Shown: positions 1 to 7,402, numbered from the stretch's first letter. The stretch is DNA of 15,345 nucleotides from Thermoflexales bacterium (GCA_016931085.1 JAFGFO010000422.1:1-15345), one strand, 5' to 3'. Notes: generated from the letters alone by a model not told the origin. Numbers and translations: made by a program.

Positions 1-18
1 CGGAGAGAGCGCCTTTCC

Positions 19-51
19 ACCTTCCCGAAAGCTCAGAGCTTTCGGGAAGGT
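19..51. repeat. Perfect 16-bp inverted repeat, 1-nt spacer
   Basis: Bases 19-34 and 36-51 are exact reverse complements (ACCTTCCCGAAAGCTC and its complement) around a single A, so the RNA would form a strong hairpin. No T-run follows, so it is not a textbook terminator. It could end transcription of a gene left of the window or be a small repeat of the kind seen elsewhere here. Confidence 0.85.
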
Positions 52-57
52 AAGCTC

Positions 58-84
58 AGCGGGCTGCCTCTCCGACAGCCTGCT
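58..84 (+). promoter_or_regulatory. Possible leader hairpin upstream of the permease
   Basis: Bases 58-66 pair with 76-84: nine pairs including one G-T wobble, with a 9-nt loop. It ends about ten bases before the AAAGGGAAAG ribosome-binding sequence of the permease gene. The pairing is visible; a regulatory role is only inferred. Confidence 0.4.
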
Positions 85-108
85 AGCATCTATGAAAGGG
101 AAAGCCTT

Positions 109-888
109 ATGGCCTGGTATCTCTATCTAGCCGTCATCGCCGCCGGCTTTGCCGCCGGTTTCATCAACACATTGGCCGGCAGCGGCTCGCTGATCACGCT
201 TCCCTTGCTCATCTACCTGGGACTGCCGGCCAACATCGCCAATGGCACTAACCGGGTGGCCATCTTGCTGCAAAATGTGGTGGGGGTCAGCAGCTTTCAC
301 CGCCAGAAAGTGCTCGATTGGCGCGGGGGGCTGGTGTTGAGCCTGCCGGCCATCGTCGGATCCGTCATCGGGGCGCAGATCGCCGTGAACCTGGACGAGA
401 CCATGATGGAGCGAAGCATCGGCGCGTTGATGGTTGTTATGCTAGTCGTCATCCTGATCCGCCCCCAACGCTGGCTCGAGGGGCAGCCGGAGGCCAGGCG
501 CTCGGGCTGGAAGCAGTGGCTGATCTTTTTTGGCATCGGCCTGTACGGTGGCTTTATCCAGGCCGGGGTCGGCATCTTTCTGCTGGCCGGGCTGGTGTTG
601 AGCGCCGGCTACGACCTGGTGCGCGCCAACGCGGTCAAGGTGCTCATCGTCTTGTACTTTACCGTGTCCGCCCTGGCGGTGTTCGTGATCAATGGCCAGG
701 TCGAATGGGGTGTGGGGATCATCATGGCCATCGGCAGCATGCTGGGCGCCTGGGTCGGCGCACGGGTGGCAGTGGAGCGCGGGGCGGTTTTCGTGCGCTG
801 GCTGCTGGTCGCCGTCGTGCTCGTGTCGGCGGCCGATCTGCTGGGCGTGTTCGAGCTGTTAAGAAACCGAGTTTTTTTCTCCCCCTGA
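109..888 (+). CDS. TSUP-family (TauE/SafE) anion permease
   Basis: A 259-residue integral membrane protein of the TSUP (sulfite exporter TauE/SafE, PF01925) family. These proteins move small anions such as sulfite, sulfoacetate or related organosulfur compounds across the inner membrane. The sequence is strongly hydrophobic with about eight membrane segments in two halves. The N-terminal half has the family pattern around residues 13-50 (AGFINTLAGSGSLITLPLL, then ANGTNR). The second half begins near residue 135 with a related GLYGGFIQAGVGIF stretch, joined by a polar loop at about 118-133. The ATG has an AGGG ribosome-binding sequence 8 bases upstream. Residues 252-259 and the stop codon are encoded by an intergenic inverted repeat (862-915), so the original C-terminus was probably near GVFELL. 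The substrate cannot be told from sequence, and no sulfur-metabolism neighbours are present. Confidence 0.9.
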   Translation: MAWYLYLAVIAAGFAAGFINTLAGSGSLITLPLLIYLGLPANIANGTNRVAILLQNVVGVSSFHRQKVLDWRGGLVLSLPAIVGSVIGAQIAVNLDETMMERSIGALMVVMLVVILIRPQRWLEGQPEARRSGWKQWLIFFGIGLYGGFIQAGVGIFLLAGLVLSAGYDLVRANAVKVLIVLYFTVSALAVFVINGQVEWGVGIIMAIGSMLGAWVGARVAVERGAVFVRWLLVAVVLVSAADLLGVFELLRNRVFFSP

Positions 889-915
889 GAGCTGCTTTGC
901 AAAAACTCGGTTTCT
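862..915. repeat. 15-bp inverted repeat spanning the permease stop codon
   Basis: AGAAACCGAGTTTTT at 862-876 is the exact reverse complement of 901-915, with a 24-base spacer. The TGA stop of the permease (886-888) lies in the loop. The hairpin could act in transcript termination. Its position suggests an element that settled at the 3' end of the gene. A degenerate related string (CCCAATTTCTGG) follows at about 927-938. Confidence 0.85.
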
Positions 916-946
916 GGTAGGGAAGACCCAATTTCTGGCTTCTGTC

Positions 947-978
947 CCACAATGAAGAAAACTGTAGTATAATTGTGG
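947..978 (+). promoter_or_regulatory. Kinase promoter -10 box with overlapping dyad
   Basis: A TATAAT box at 968-973 lies 61 bases before the kinase start codon, inside TGTAGTATAAT. I see no -35 match at 16-18 bases spacing. CCACAAT (947-953) and ATTGTGG (972-978) form a 7-bp dyad 18 bases apart that overlaps the -10 box, so it is a candidate operator. The promoter is well supported by position; the operator is speculative. Confidence 0.55.
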
Positions 979-1034
979 TCATATCTTGCAATCCATGAGA
1001 CCTTAAACCTGAAACGATCTTCGGGGTAAACAAC

Positions 1035-4000
1035 ATGCCTGATGACAATCGCGACATCGCCAATGCCCCCCTGGCCGAGCAGCCTGGCGGCGAAGCGGGG
1101 CACATCAGAGACGACCAGGGCGAGAGCGCCGAGTCGGCCGCGCGGCGCTACGAAAACGCCGGCAAGCTCGAGCAAGCGCTGCAAGCCTACAAGCTGGCCG
1201 CCGACAAGGCGCGCCAGGCCTACCTCAACGAAGCCGCCGTCCAAAGTTACAGCCGCGCCCTCACACTCGTAGGCGAGCACGCCGAGCTGGCTGAGCCTTC
1301 CGTCGAGTACGAGCTGCTGGCTGGCCGGGAAGACTGCCATCGCCGGCTGGGAGATCGGCGCGCCCAACAAGCCGACCTGGACGCGATGGCGCGCATCGCG
1401 CAGCAGACAAATGACGCGGCACGCCAGGCACAGGCGACCATACGGCAAGCCGCGTTGGCCAACTTGCTGGGCCAGCACGCCGAGGCGCTGCAGGCAGCCG
1501 AGGCAGCCCTGGCCCTGGCAGGGACAGCCGGCGACCGCAAACTGGAAGCCGATAGCCTGACGGCCCTCGGCGAGGCCAGCTACCGCTTGGGCAACCACGA
1601 GCGGACGGTCGAGTGTCACGAGCGAGCGCTGGACTTGTACCGCGAACGCGGTGACCGCGCCGGTGAAGCCAACAGCCTGCACCTGCTTGGACGGGTGGCT
1701 TATCGAGCCGGCCAACTGGCCCAGGTGCAAGACTATTATACCCAGGCGCTGGCGATCTATCGCAACTTGCGCGACCGCGAGGGCGAAGCGACCGTCCTGA
1801 ATGCCTTGGGAGTGGCAGCGGCCGACCGCGCCCAGGCGCGCAATTATTACGAGCAATCGCTGTCCATCGCGCGCTCCATCGGCGATCGCGCCGGCCAGAG
1901 CCGCGCCTACAACAACCTGGCGCTCATCTACTGGAACCTGGGCCTATACGGCAAGGCGCGCGACTACCTGGAACAAGCCGTGCAAATCGAGCGCGAGATG
2001 GGAGGCCGTTCCAGCCTGGCCTATTTCCTGGAAAGCCTGGGACGCGTCTACCTTGAGCTGGAAGCTTACGGGAAAGCTCGCCAGGTCTTGCATGAAGGCC
2101 TGGCGTTGTCCATCGAAAGCGGCGACCGCTGGAGCGAGTCAGGCTACTGGCTGGGGCTGGGGCGCGAGGCGCTGGCGAAAGGACACTTGGACGAGGCGCG
2201 CGAGTCCATTCAGAAAGCGTGCGACATGCAGCGCGCGTTGGGCACACTGGGCGACCTGGCCAGCTCGCTGGCATGGCTGGGCGCTGCCTACCTGGCAGCC
2301 GGTAAATGGGAACAAGCTCAACGCTGCACAGCCGAGGCGGTGACTCAACTGGAAGCCGCGGGCAGCAGTGGCGACTATGCGCCCCAAGATGTCTGGTGGA
2401 TGCGCTACCAGGTGCTCAAGTTTGCTCCAGGCGATGGTGACACACGCGACGAGGAAAGCTGGGCCTGCCTGCAGCGCGCGCGGGATAGCATGTTGGCCTC
2501 GATCAGCACCTTGAGCGACGACGGCCTGCGGCGCAGTTGCCTCAATAAGGTCAAAACAAACGCCAGTATCACCGTCGAGTGGGCGCGGCTGATGGCCGCT
2601 CGCCAGCGCAGCGAGGGCCACCCTCTGCTGGACAGCCTGGTACTGCCGCCTCTCCAACGCGACGCGGCGACAGCCGTCAAGGATCAACTGAGGCGTGTGC
2701 TCGACATCAGCCTGCAAATGAACGAAACGCGCAACGCCGAGTCACTCCACGAGTACGTGCTGGACCAGGTCATCGAGCTAAGCGGCGCTGAACGAGGCTT
2801 TCTCATCTTGATCAAGCCAGACGGCCGAATGAACTTTGAAGCGACACGCGGTTTCGAGCCAGACGAGATCAAGCGGGCCCGGGCGCAAAGCAGCTACACA
2901 GTCATCAGCACAGTCGCTCAATCCAGGCTACCCATCTTGTTACAAGATATCCCAACCGACCTGCTCTCCGGCCGCCATAGCAGCGTGCTGGAGCTGAATC
3001 TGCGCTCGGTCATGTGCGTGCCATTGCTGGCGCGCTCCGCGCTGGTCGGCCTCATCTATGCCGACAATCGCTCGGTCAGCGGGCGCTTCCTGCCGTCTGA
3101 CTTGGACTTGTTGACCATGTTCGCCAATCAGGCCGCCACCGCCATCGAAAACGCCCGCTTGTACGAAGAGACCGTGGCCTGGACGCGCACGCTGGAGCAG
3201 CGGGTGGCCGAGCGGACAGCCGAGCTGCAGCGGGCTAACAAAATACTCGTGCGGCGCGCGGCACAACTGGAAACCAGCCGCGAGGTGGCCCAACAAGTCA
3301 CCCTCATCCTCGATCTGGACAAGCTGCTCAGGCAGGTGGTCAAGTTGATCCAGACACGCTTTGGCTATTACTGCGTCAGCGCCTGGTTGGTGACAGATAA
3401 AAGAGACGCGGTCAGCGTGTGCGCCGTCGCCCGCCGCGACATCGATCCAGGCCAGACTATGGAATCCAGCATCCCTATGACCAGCTCCAGCATCATCGTC
3501 AGCGTGTGCAAGACAGGCCAGTACCGCCTGGTCAACGATGTCAAAAACGAACCCGACTATATGGCCGTGGACACGTTGCCGGACACGCGGGCCGAGCTGG
3601 CAGTCCCCTTGCAAATAGGCCAGACGGTCACAGGCGTGCTCGATATCCAAAGCGACCAGACAGACTCTTTCGAGCCTGACGATGTGGTAGCCTTGCAGAC
3701 ACTGGCCAATCAAATCGCCATCAGCATTCGCAACGTGCAGTTGTACGAAGGCGAGCAGCGCCGCCGCCGGCTGGCCGAATCACTCGAACAAGCCGGGCGC
3801 GAGCTGTCCAGCAGCCTGGACGTGACGGAGGTGCTGGGCCATATCTTGGACCAATTGGCGACCGTCGTGCCCTACGAGCGCTGCGGCGTCGTCCTGGAGC
3901 AAGGCGCCACCATGAAGTTTTCCGCCCATCGCGGCTTCCCAGACGACGAGCGGGTCAAGGATCTGCGCATCGTCATCCGCGAAGGCGATGTGTATCAGCA

Positions 4001-5018
4001 AATGATCGAAACCCACAGCCACGTCCTGATCGATGACGTGACCCGAGAAGCCGCTTGGAAGCAGGTCGAGTGGCTGCCGTTGAACAAATCGTGGCTGGGC
4101 ATCCCACTCATCGCCAAGGATCGCGTCGTGGCCATGATCTCGATGACGCGGCGTGAGGCGGGGGCGTTTAGCGCCGAAGATGCCCTGCTGGCCTCGACCT
4201 TCGCCGGCCAGGCCGCCATCGCCTTGGAAAACGCCAAGCTGTACAGCGAGCTAAACCAGGCCTATCGAAACCTGGAGCGCCTGGACAAAACCAAGTCGGA
4301 TTTCATCAACGTGGCGGCCCACGAGCTGCGCACGCCTCTGACCGTCATCAAGGGCTACACGCAAGTGCTCCAGGTGCTCCCCATCGGCCAAGACCCTCAA
4401 AGCAAGCCCATGCTGGATGGCATCCTGACCGGCATGGCTCGCATGCACGAAGTCGTCAACAGTATCCTGGACATAACCAAGATCGACGCCCAGGCGCTCA
4501 GACTGAGCAAGGACATGGTCGTGCTGGCGAATACTCTTCAGCGCATCCAGGCCGAACTGACAGACGCGCTGCAAGAACGCCATCTGACGTTGAGCACACA
4601 GGGGCTGAACAGCCTGCCGTTTATCCATGCCGACCCAGCTTTGCTGTACAAAGCCTTCCACCAACTGGTGATCAATGCCATCAAGTACACGCCCGATGGC
4701 GGCGCGATCACGGTGAGCGGCACGGCCGTCGATGATGAGACCTTCGGCGAGGGAGTCGAGCTCATCGTTCAAGACACCGGCATTGGGATCGATCCAGCCC
4801 ACCACGAATTGATCTTTGAAAAGTTTTACCAGACAGGTGAAGTGGCCGTCCATTCCTCCGGGCGCACCAAGTTCAAAGGCGGCGGGCCGGGCCTGGGGCT
4901 GGCGATCGTCAAAGGTATCGTCGTAGCGCACGGAGGACGAGTCTGGGTTGAAAGCGAATATCACGACGAGAAGCGCTGCCCCGGCAGCCGTTTTTACGTG
5001 CGGCTGCCGGTCAAGTAG
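1035..5018 (+). CDS. TPR and triple-GAF sensor histidine kinase
   Basis: A 1327-residue cytoplasmic sensor kinase with no transmembrane segment or signal peptide. Residues about 30-450 form a TPR array. From about residue 173 it runs as 40-residue repeats with the A-LG-Y-G-A-L-GD pattern; one repeat (LNALGVAAADRAQARNYYEQ) is about 3 residues short. Three GAF domains follow at about 571-712, 746-906 and 913-1075. A coiled-coil linker with TLEQRVAERTAELQRAN separates the first two. HisKA carries the phospho-acceptor H1096 in AAHELRTP. The ATPase domain shows the N box at N1214 (NAIKYTPDGG), G1 at D1247 (DTGIGID) and G2 at 1282-1291 (GGGPGLGLAI). GAF domains usually bind small ligands and TPRs bind proteins; the signal here is unknown. 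No response regulator or receiver domain is nearby, so it is an orphan kinase. GGGG lies about 8 bases before the ATG. The stop codon lies in a hairpin repeat. Confidence 0.93.
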   Translation: MPDDNRDIANAPLAEQPGGEAGHIRDDQGESAESAARRYENAGKLEQALQAYKLAADKARQAYLNEAAVQSYSRALTLVGEHAELAEPSVEYELLAGREDCHRRLGDRRAQQADLDAMARIAQQTNDAARQAQATIRQAALANLLGQHAEALQAAEAALALAGTAGDRKLEADSLTALGEASYRLGNHERTVECHERALDLYRERGDRAGEANSLHLLGRVAYRAGQLAQVQDYYTQALAIYRNLRDREGEATVLNALGVAAADRAQARNYYEQSLSIARSIGDRAGQSRAYNNLALIYWNLGLYGKARDYLEQAVQIEREMGGRSSLAYFLESLGRVYLELEAYGKARQVLHEGLALSIESGDRWSESGYWLGLGREALAKGHLDEARESIQKACDMQRALGTLGDLASSLAWLGAAYLAAGKWEQAQRCTAEAVTQLEAAGSSGDYAPQDVWWMRYQVLKFAPGDGDTRDEESWACLQRARDSMLASISTLSDDGLRRSCLNKVKTNASITVEWARLMAARQRSEGHPLLDSLVLPPLQRDAATAVKDQLRRVLDISLQMNETRNAESLHEYVLDQVIELSGAERGFLILIKPDGRMNFEATRGFEPDEIKRARAQSSYTVISTVAQSRLPILLQDIPTDLLSGRHSSVLELNLRSVMCVPLLARSALVGLIYADNRSVSGRFLPSDLDLLTMFANQAATAIENARLYEETVAWTRTLEQRVAERTAELQRANKILVRRAAQLETSREVAQQVTLILDLDKLLRQVVKLIQTRFGYYCVSAWLVTDKRDAVSVCAVARRDIDPGQTMESSIPMTSSSIIVSVCKTGQYRLVNDVKNEPDYMAVDTLPDTRAELAVPLQIGQTVTGVLDIQSDQTDSFEPDDVVALQTLANQIAISIRNVQLYEGEQRRRRLAESLEQAGRELSSSLDVTEVLGHILDQLATVVPYERCGVVLEQGATMKFSAHRGFPDDERVKDLRIVIREGDVYQQMIETHSHVLIDDVTREAAWKQVEWLPLNKSWLGIPLIAKDRVVAMISMTRREAGAFSAEDALLASTFAGQAAIALENAKLYSELNQAYRNLERLDKTKSDFINVAAHELRTPLTVIKGYTQVLQVLPIGQDPQSKPMLDGILTGMARMHEVVNSILDITKIDAQALRLSKDMVVLANTLQRIQAELTDALQERHLTLSTQGLNSLPFIHADPALLYKAFHQLVINAIKYTPDGGAITVSGTAVDDETFGEGVELIVQDTGIGIDPAHHELIFEKFYQTGEVAVHSSGRTKFKGGGPGLGLAIVKGIVVAHGGRVWVESEYHDEKRCPGSRFYVRLPVK
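4981..5010 (+). repeat. 10-bp stem-loop inside the kinase 3' end
   Basis: CCGGCAGCCG (4981-4990) and its exact reverse complement (5001-5010) flank a 10-base loop. The stretch still encodes an ordinary kinase C-terminus (GSRFYVRLPV), so it may be a by-product of GC-rich codons. It sits directly before the repeat at 5015-5041, giving two hairpins in a row at the gene end. Confidence 0.6.
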
Positions 5019-5041
5019 GGGCGGGGTAACCCCGCCCCTAC
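5015..5041. repeat. GTAGGGGCG-type hairpin repeat at kinase stop
   Basis: GTAGGGGCGGGGT (5015-5027) and ACCCCGCCCCTAC (5029-5041) are exact reverse complements around one base. The TAG at 5016-5018 is the kinase stop codon, so the repeat supplies it. The same outer 9 bases (GTAGGGGCG/CGCCCCTAC) end the palindrome at 9271-9298. The element sits between the kinase and the next gene, whose ribosome-binding GAGG starts 4 bases later. Confidence 0.85.
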
Positions 5042-5055
5042 AACGAGGCATACAA

Positions 5056-5691
5056 ATGCCCAAGATTTACGACGTGACGCTAACGATTTCAGAATCACTC
5101 ATCGTCTGGCCCGGCGATCCAGCCGTGCACTTTAGCCAACCCTCTCACCTGGATCGAGGCCACCTGGCCACTGTCACCCGCCTGGACATGGGCGCTCACA
5201 CCGGCACTCACGTCGACGCGCCTTGCCACTTTATCCGGGGCGGCGCCAGCGTGGACAGTCTCGACATGGACGTGCTAGTAGGCCCAGCCTTGCTCGTTCA
5301 CGCCCCTGCAGCCGATGTCCTCTCGGCTGCCGTTCTGGAGCAGTTGTCGATCCCACCCGGGGTGCAGCGCGTCCTCTTCCGCACGCGCAACTCGGACCGC
5401 TGGGTACGCAATGAACGCGAGTTTGACCAGGACTTTGTCGCTGTCGCGGAAGATGGCGCGCGTTGGTTGATCGAGCGCGGCATCCGCCTGGTGGGCATAG
5501 ATTATCTGTCCATCGCGCCCTTCGATGCACTCACCCCCACACATCAGGCACTGCTGGGCGCCGGCGTCATCGTGATCGAGAGCCTGGCTCTAGGCGCTGT
5601 CTCGCCAGGCCTTTACCAACTGGTGTGTCTCCCGCTCAAGATCGCCGGCTGCGACGGCGCGCCGGCACGGGTCATCCTTATTGAAGGCTAG
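5056..5691 (+). CDS. Cyclase-family (kynurenine formamidase-like) hydrolase
   Basis: A 211-residue soluble protein of the cyclase family (PF04199). This family includes KynB arylformamidase, isatin hydrolase and relatives that use bound divalent metal to hydrolyse amides or lactams. The metal-binding signature is clear: GAHTGTHVDAPCHF, with H48, H52, D54 and H58. The family block GIDYLSIAP lies near residue 150, and the N-terminus (YDVTLTISESLIVWPGDP) is typical. The length matches the family. I chose the ATG at 5056 because GAGG lies 7 bases upstream; a longer reading frame would begin inside the kinase gene and cross the hairpin repeat. It follows the kinase by 37 bases and may be cotranscribed. 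No tryptophan-degradation genes are nearby, so the real substrate is unknown and kynB would be too specific a name. Confidence 0.88.
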   Translation: MPKIYDVTLTISESLIVWPGDPAVHFSQPSHLDRGHLATVTRLDMGAHTGTHVDAPCHFIRGGASVDSLDMDVLVGPALLVHAPAADVLSAAVLEQLSIPPGVQRVLFRTRNSDRWVRNEREFDQDFVAVAEDGARWLIERGIRLVGIDYLSIAPFDALTPTHQALLGAGVIVIESLALGAVSPGLYQLVCLPLKIAGCDGAPARVILIEG

Positions 5692-5693
5692 TG

Positions 5694-5781
5694 GGCTATC
5701 GGATAGTAAACTTTTAGAAAATGTAGTATAATCCAGCCCGGTAAAAACATCAGGCTATCGGAATAGGGGCTATAAGAATAG
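5694..5781 (+). promoter_or_regulatory. Glucokinase promoter with three dyad repeats
   Basis: A TATAAT box at 5727-5732, again within TGTAGTATAAT, lies 68 bases before the glucokinase ATG; no convincing -35 box is seen. GGCTATCGGATAG (5694-5706), GGCTATCGGAATAG (5753-5766) and GGCTATAAGAATAG (5768-5781) are near-identical. The last two are in tandem with a 15-base period. Each is itself a small dyad, CTAT-N3/4-ATAG. One copy lies upstream of the -10 and two lie downstream of the likely start of transcription, the layout expected of repressor operators. Confidence 0.6.
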
Positions 5782-5800
5782 CTTGTCAACGGAGTCAATA

Positions 5801-6781
5801 ATGCTACTTGCTGGCGACATCGGTGGGACTAAAACAGAGTTAGCGCTTTTTTCACCCGAGCAGAGTGTCCATCACATCTTGCGAAAAAAGACTTTCTCCA
5901 GCCGCGCTTATCTGTCGCTCGAAGCGATCGTGAGCGAATTTCTGAGCGGGAAGGATATCGCGGTGACCGGCGCCAGCTTTGGCGTCGCCGGACCGGTGGT
6001 GGGCGAGCGGGCACAAATCACCAACTTGCCCTGGGTGGTGGACACCAGGATCCTAAGCGACACCTTGGGCGGGGTTCCTGTCCACCTGTTGAATGACCTG
6101 GAAGCCATCGCGTATGCCCTGCCCTTTCTGCAACCAACTGACCTGGATGTGCTGAATCCAGGTCAGCCAGAGGAACATGGCACTCTGAGTGTTGTGGCGC
6201 CCGGCACAGGCTTGGGCGAGGCCTTCCTGGTGTGGAATGGCCAACAGTATCGCGCCTACCCGTCAGAGGGAGGACATTCCAATTTTGGCCCCAACACGCC
6301 CCTCGAACTCGAGCTGCTAGGCTACCTGCAAAAACGCTTCGATCACGTCAGCTACGAACGCGTCTGCTCCGGGCAAGCCGTACCCAACCTGTACGCCTTC
6401 TTCAAAGACAGCGGTCGATGGAGCGAGCCTGACTGGCTGCGCGAGCAATTGGCGACTGCCACCGACCTCACCCCGATCATCGTGCAAGCCGCCCTGGCCA
6501 AACAGGCCGAAATCTGCGTGGCAACGCTCGAGCTGTTCGTATCCATCCTGGCCAGCGAAGCCAGTGACGTGGCGCTCAAGGTGCTGGCTACCGGTGGGCT
6601 TTACCTGGGCGGCGGTATCCCACCCCGCATCTTGCCCCGCCTCAAAGACAAAACATTCATGGAAGCCTTCACCCGCAAAGGGCGCTTTAGCCAAATGCTC
6701 TCGCGCATCCCGGTCTATGTCATCCTGAATCCCAACGCGGCACTCATCGGGGCGGCCTGTCACAGCCTGGGACTGAAATAA
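5801..6781 (+). CDS. glk: Glucokinase (Glk family)
   Basis: A 326-residue cytoplasmic kinase that phosphorylates glucose with ATP to glucose-6-phosphate, the entry step of glycolysis and the pentose phosphate route. It belongs to the bacterial Glk family (COG0837) of the actin-like ATPase fold. Visible family blocks, numbered from the chosen start, are the N-terminal phosphate loop GDIGGTKTELALF (about 5-17), the APGTGLGEAFL adenosine-side loop, the substrate motif EGGHSNFGP, and near the C-terminus TGGLYLGGGIPPRIL and KGRFSQML..IPVYVI. Length matches the E. coli enzyme. I chose the ATG at 5801 because GGAG lies 6 bases upstream; a TTG 18 bases earlier has no support. The stop TAA abuts the ATG of the next gene, so the two are cotranscribed. 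A perfect 11-bp hairpin lies within the gene at 6138-6166. Three dyads around the promoter suggest repression. Confidence 0.92.
   Translation: MLLAGDIGGTKTELALFSPEQSVHHILRKKTFSSRAYLSLEAIVSEFLSGKDIAVTGASFGVAGPVVGERAQITNLPWVVDTRILSDTLGGVPVHLLNDLEAIAYALPFLQPTDLDVLNPGQPEEHGTLSVVAPGTGLGEAFLVWNGQQYRAYPSEGGHSNFGPNTPLELELLGYLQKRFDHVSYERVCSGQAVPNLYAFFKDSGRWSEPDWLREQLATATDLTPIIVQAALAKQAEICVATLELFVSILASEASDVALKVLATGGLYLGGGIPPRILPRLKDKTFMEAFTRKGRFSQMLSRIPVYVILNPNAALIGAACHSLGLK
6138..6166 (+). repeat. 11-bp perfect stem-loop within glucokinase
   Basis: CTGACCTGGAT (6138-6148) and ATCCAGGTCAG (6156-6166) pair perfectly around a 7-base loop. It encodes a surface-like stretch (TDLDVLNPGQPE) between conserved family blocks, where an insertion would be tolerated. 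Confidence 0.75.
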
Positions 6782-7207
6782 ATGAGCCGCATCATATACG
6801 CCGACGGCACACCCGCTCAAAAACGCAACAGCTTACGGCGCGCCATCGCTGAAATCTTGCGCCGGCTGAGCGCCAAGTCCAGCCTGGACGCTGAAAGCAT
6901 GGACATGCTAGCCTTCATCAGCCTGGCCCTGCGCGAGATCGCAGACGGGGTCGACCAATCGGCCCAAGCCTGGGAAAAGCGTGACTATTACCTCAAGGCC
7001 GACCAGTTCCGCCGCGAATGGGAATGGGCCGAGGCAGCCGCCACCCGGCTGCATACGGCACTCTGCGAAGAACGCTGGAACGACGTGCTGGCCGAGCTGG
7101 CCCAGTTGGCGCCCCGCTTTAGCGACGTGCGCATCAAGCAGTTGACACGCCCGGCTTCGCTGTGGCACGGCTGCTACGCCAGGCTGGCACGCACTTCAGC
7201 CAAGTAA
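6782..7207 (+). CDS. Unknown helical protein coupled to glucokinase
   Basis: I do not recognise this 141-residue protein. It is hydrophilic and predicted to be mostly alpha-helical, rich in Arg, Ala and Glu, with five Trp residues and two Cys, and has no signal peptide or membrane segment. Two features stand out: an N-terminal IIYADGTPAQKRNSLRRAIAEIL stretch split here as residues 4-13 plus a following amphipathic helix, and a central REWEWAEAA segment near residue 80. Its ATG follows the glucokinase TAA with no gap and has no clear ribosome-binding sequence of its own, so translation is probably coupled. A role linked to glucokinase or sugar metabolism is only inferred from that. Its last 12 bases overlap the convergent gene on the other strand, and no terminator separates them. 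Codon use fits its neighbours. Confidence 0.8.
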   Translation: MSRIIYADGTPAQKRNSLRRAIAEILRRLSAKSSLDAESMDMLAFISLALREIADGVDQSAQAWEKRDYYLKADQFRREWEWAEAAATRLHTALCEERWNDVLAELAQLAPRFSDVRIKQLTRPASLWHGCYARLARTSAK

Positions 7208-7402
7208 GTGGACGTACTCTTGCAGCCGCCTCTGCGAAATCTTGATGTACTCTTCTTTGACAATCTCGCCCATCTCTTCTTCGCTCAGACGAGTGCGCAA
7301 GATGTCTAAAGCATCCTCAGGCGATTGCCCGTAGGCCAGCTTCTTTTTCCCGTTCTTCATCGAAAACAGGTACATAAAGTGTGGGTTGCTAAAACTGCTC
7401 AT
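7196..7402 (-). CDS. Small unknown protein after radical SAM gene
   Basis: A 68-residue protein I do not recognise. It has an N-terminal MSSFSNPHFMYLFSMKNGKK stretch, then YGQSPEDALDILRTRLSEEE and a helical, charged C-terminus ending QRRLQEYVHLLG. It looks cytosolic, with no Cys and no glycine-rich leader, so it does not resemble a typical modified-peptide precursor. The ATG at 7402 lies 20 bases after the stop of the radical SAM gene on the same strand, without a strong ribosome-binding sequence; a TTG at 7417 would add five residues. Tight spacing to the radical SAM gene suggests cotranscription and perhaps a partner or accessory role. Its end overlaps the opposite-strand gene by 12 bases. 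That it is a real gene is supported by protein-like composition and operon position, not by homology I can show. Confidence 0.65.
   Translation of the reverse strand: MSSFSNPHFMYLFSMKNGKKKLAYGQSPEDALDILRTRLSEEEMGEIVKEEYIKISQRRLQEYVHLLG

Noticed and set aside
318..920. Plus-strand frame of 200 codons inside the permease gene
   Set aside because: It overlaps a clear TSUP membrane protein in another frame and is Arg/Gly-rich, as expected of an out-of-frame GC-rich reading.
609..1856. Long minus-strand open frame (415 codons) across the permease end and kinase start
   Set aside because: It is antisense to two genes with clear family motifs, crosses the promoter region, and its translation has no family blocks.
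7196..7402. Small protein as a radical SAM-modified peptide precursor
   Set aside because: It has no Cys, no Gly-rich or repeated core, and no leader-core layout, so such a claim would be speculation.
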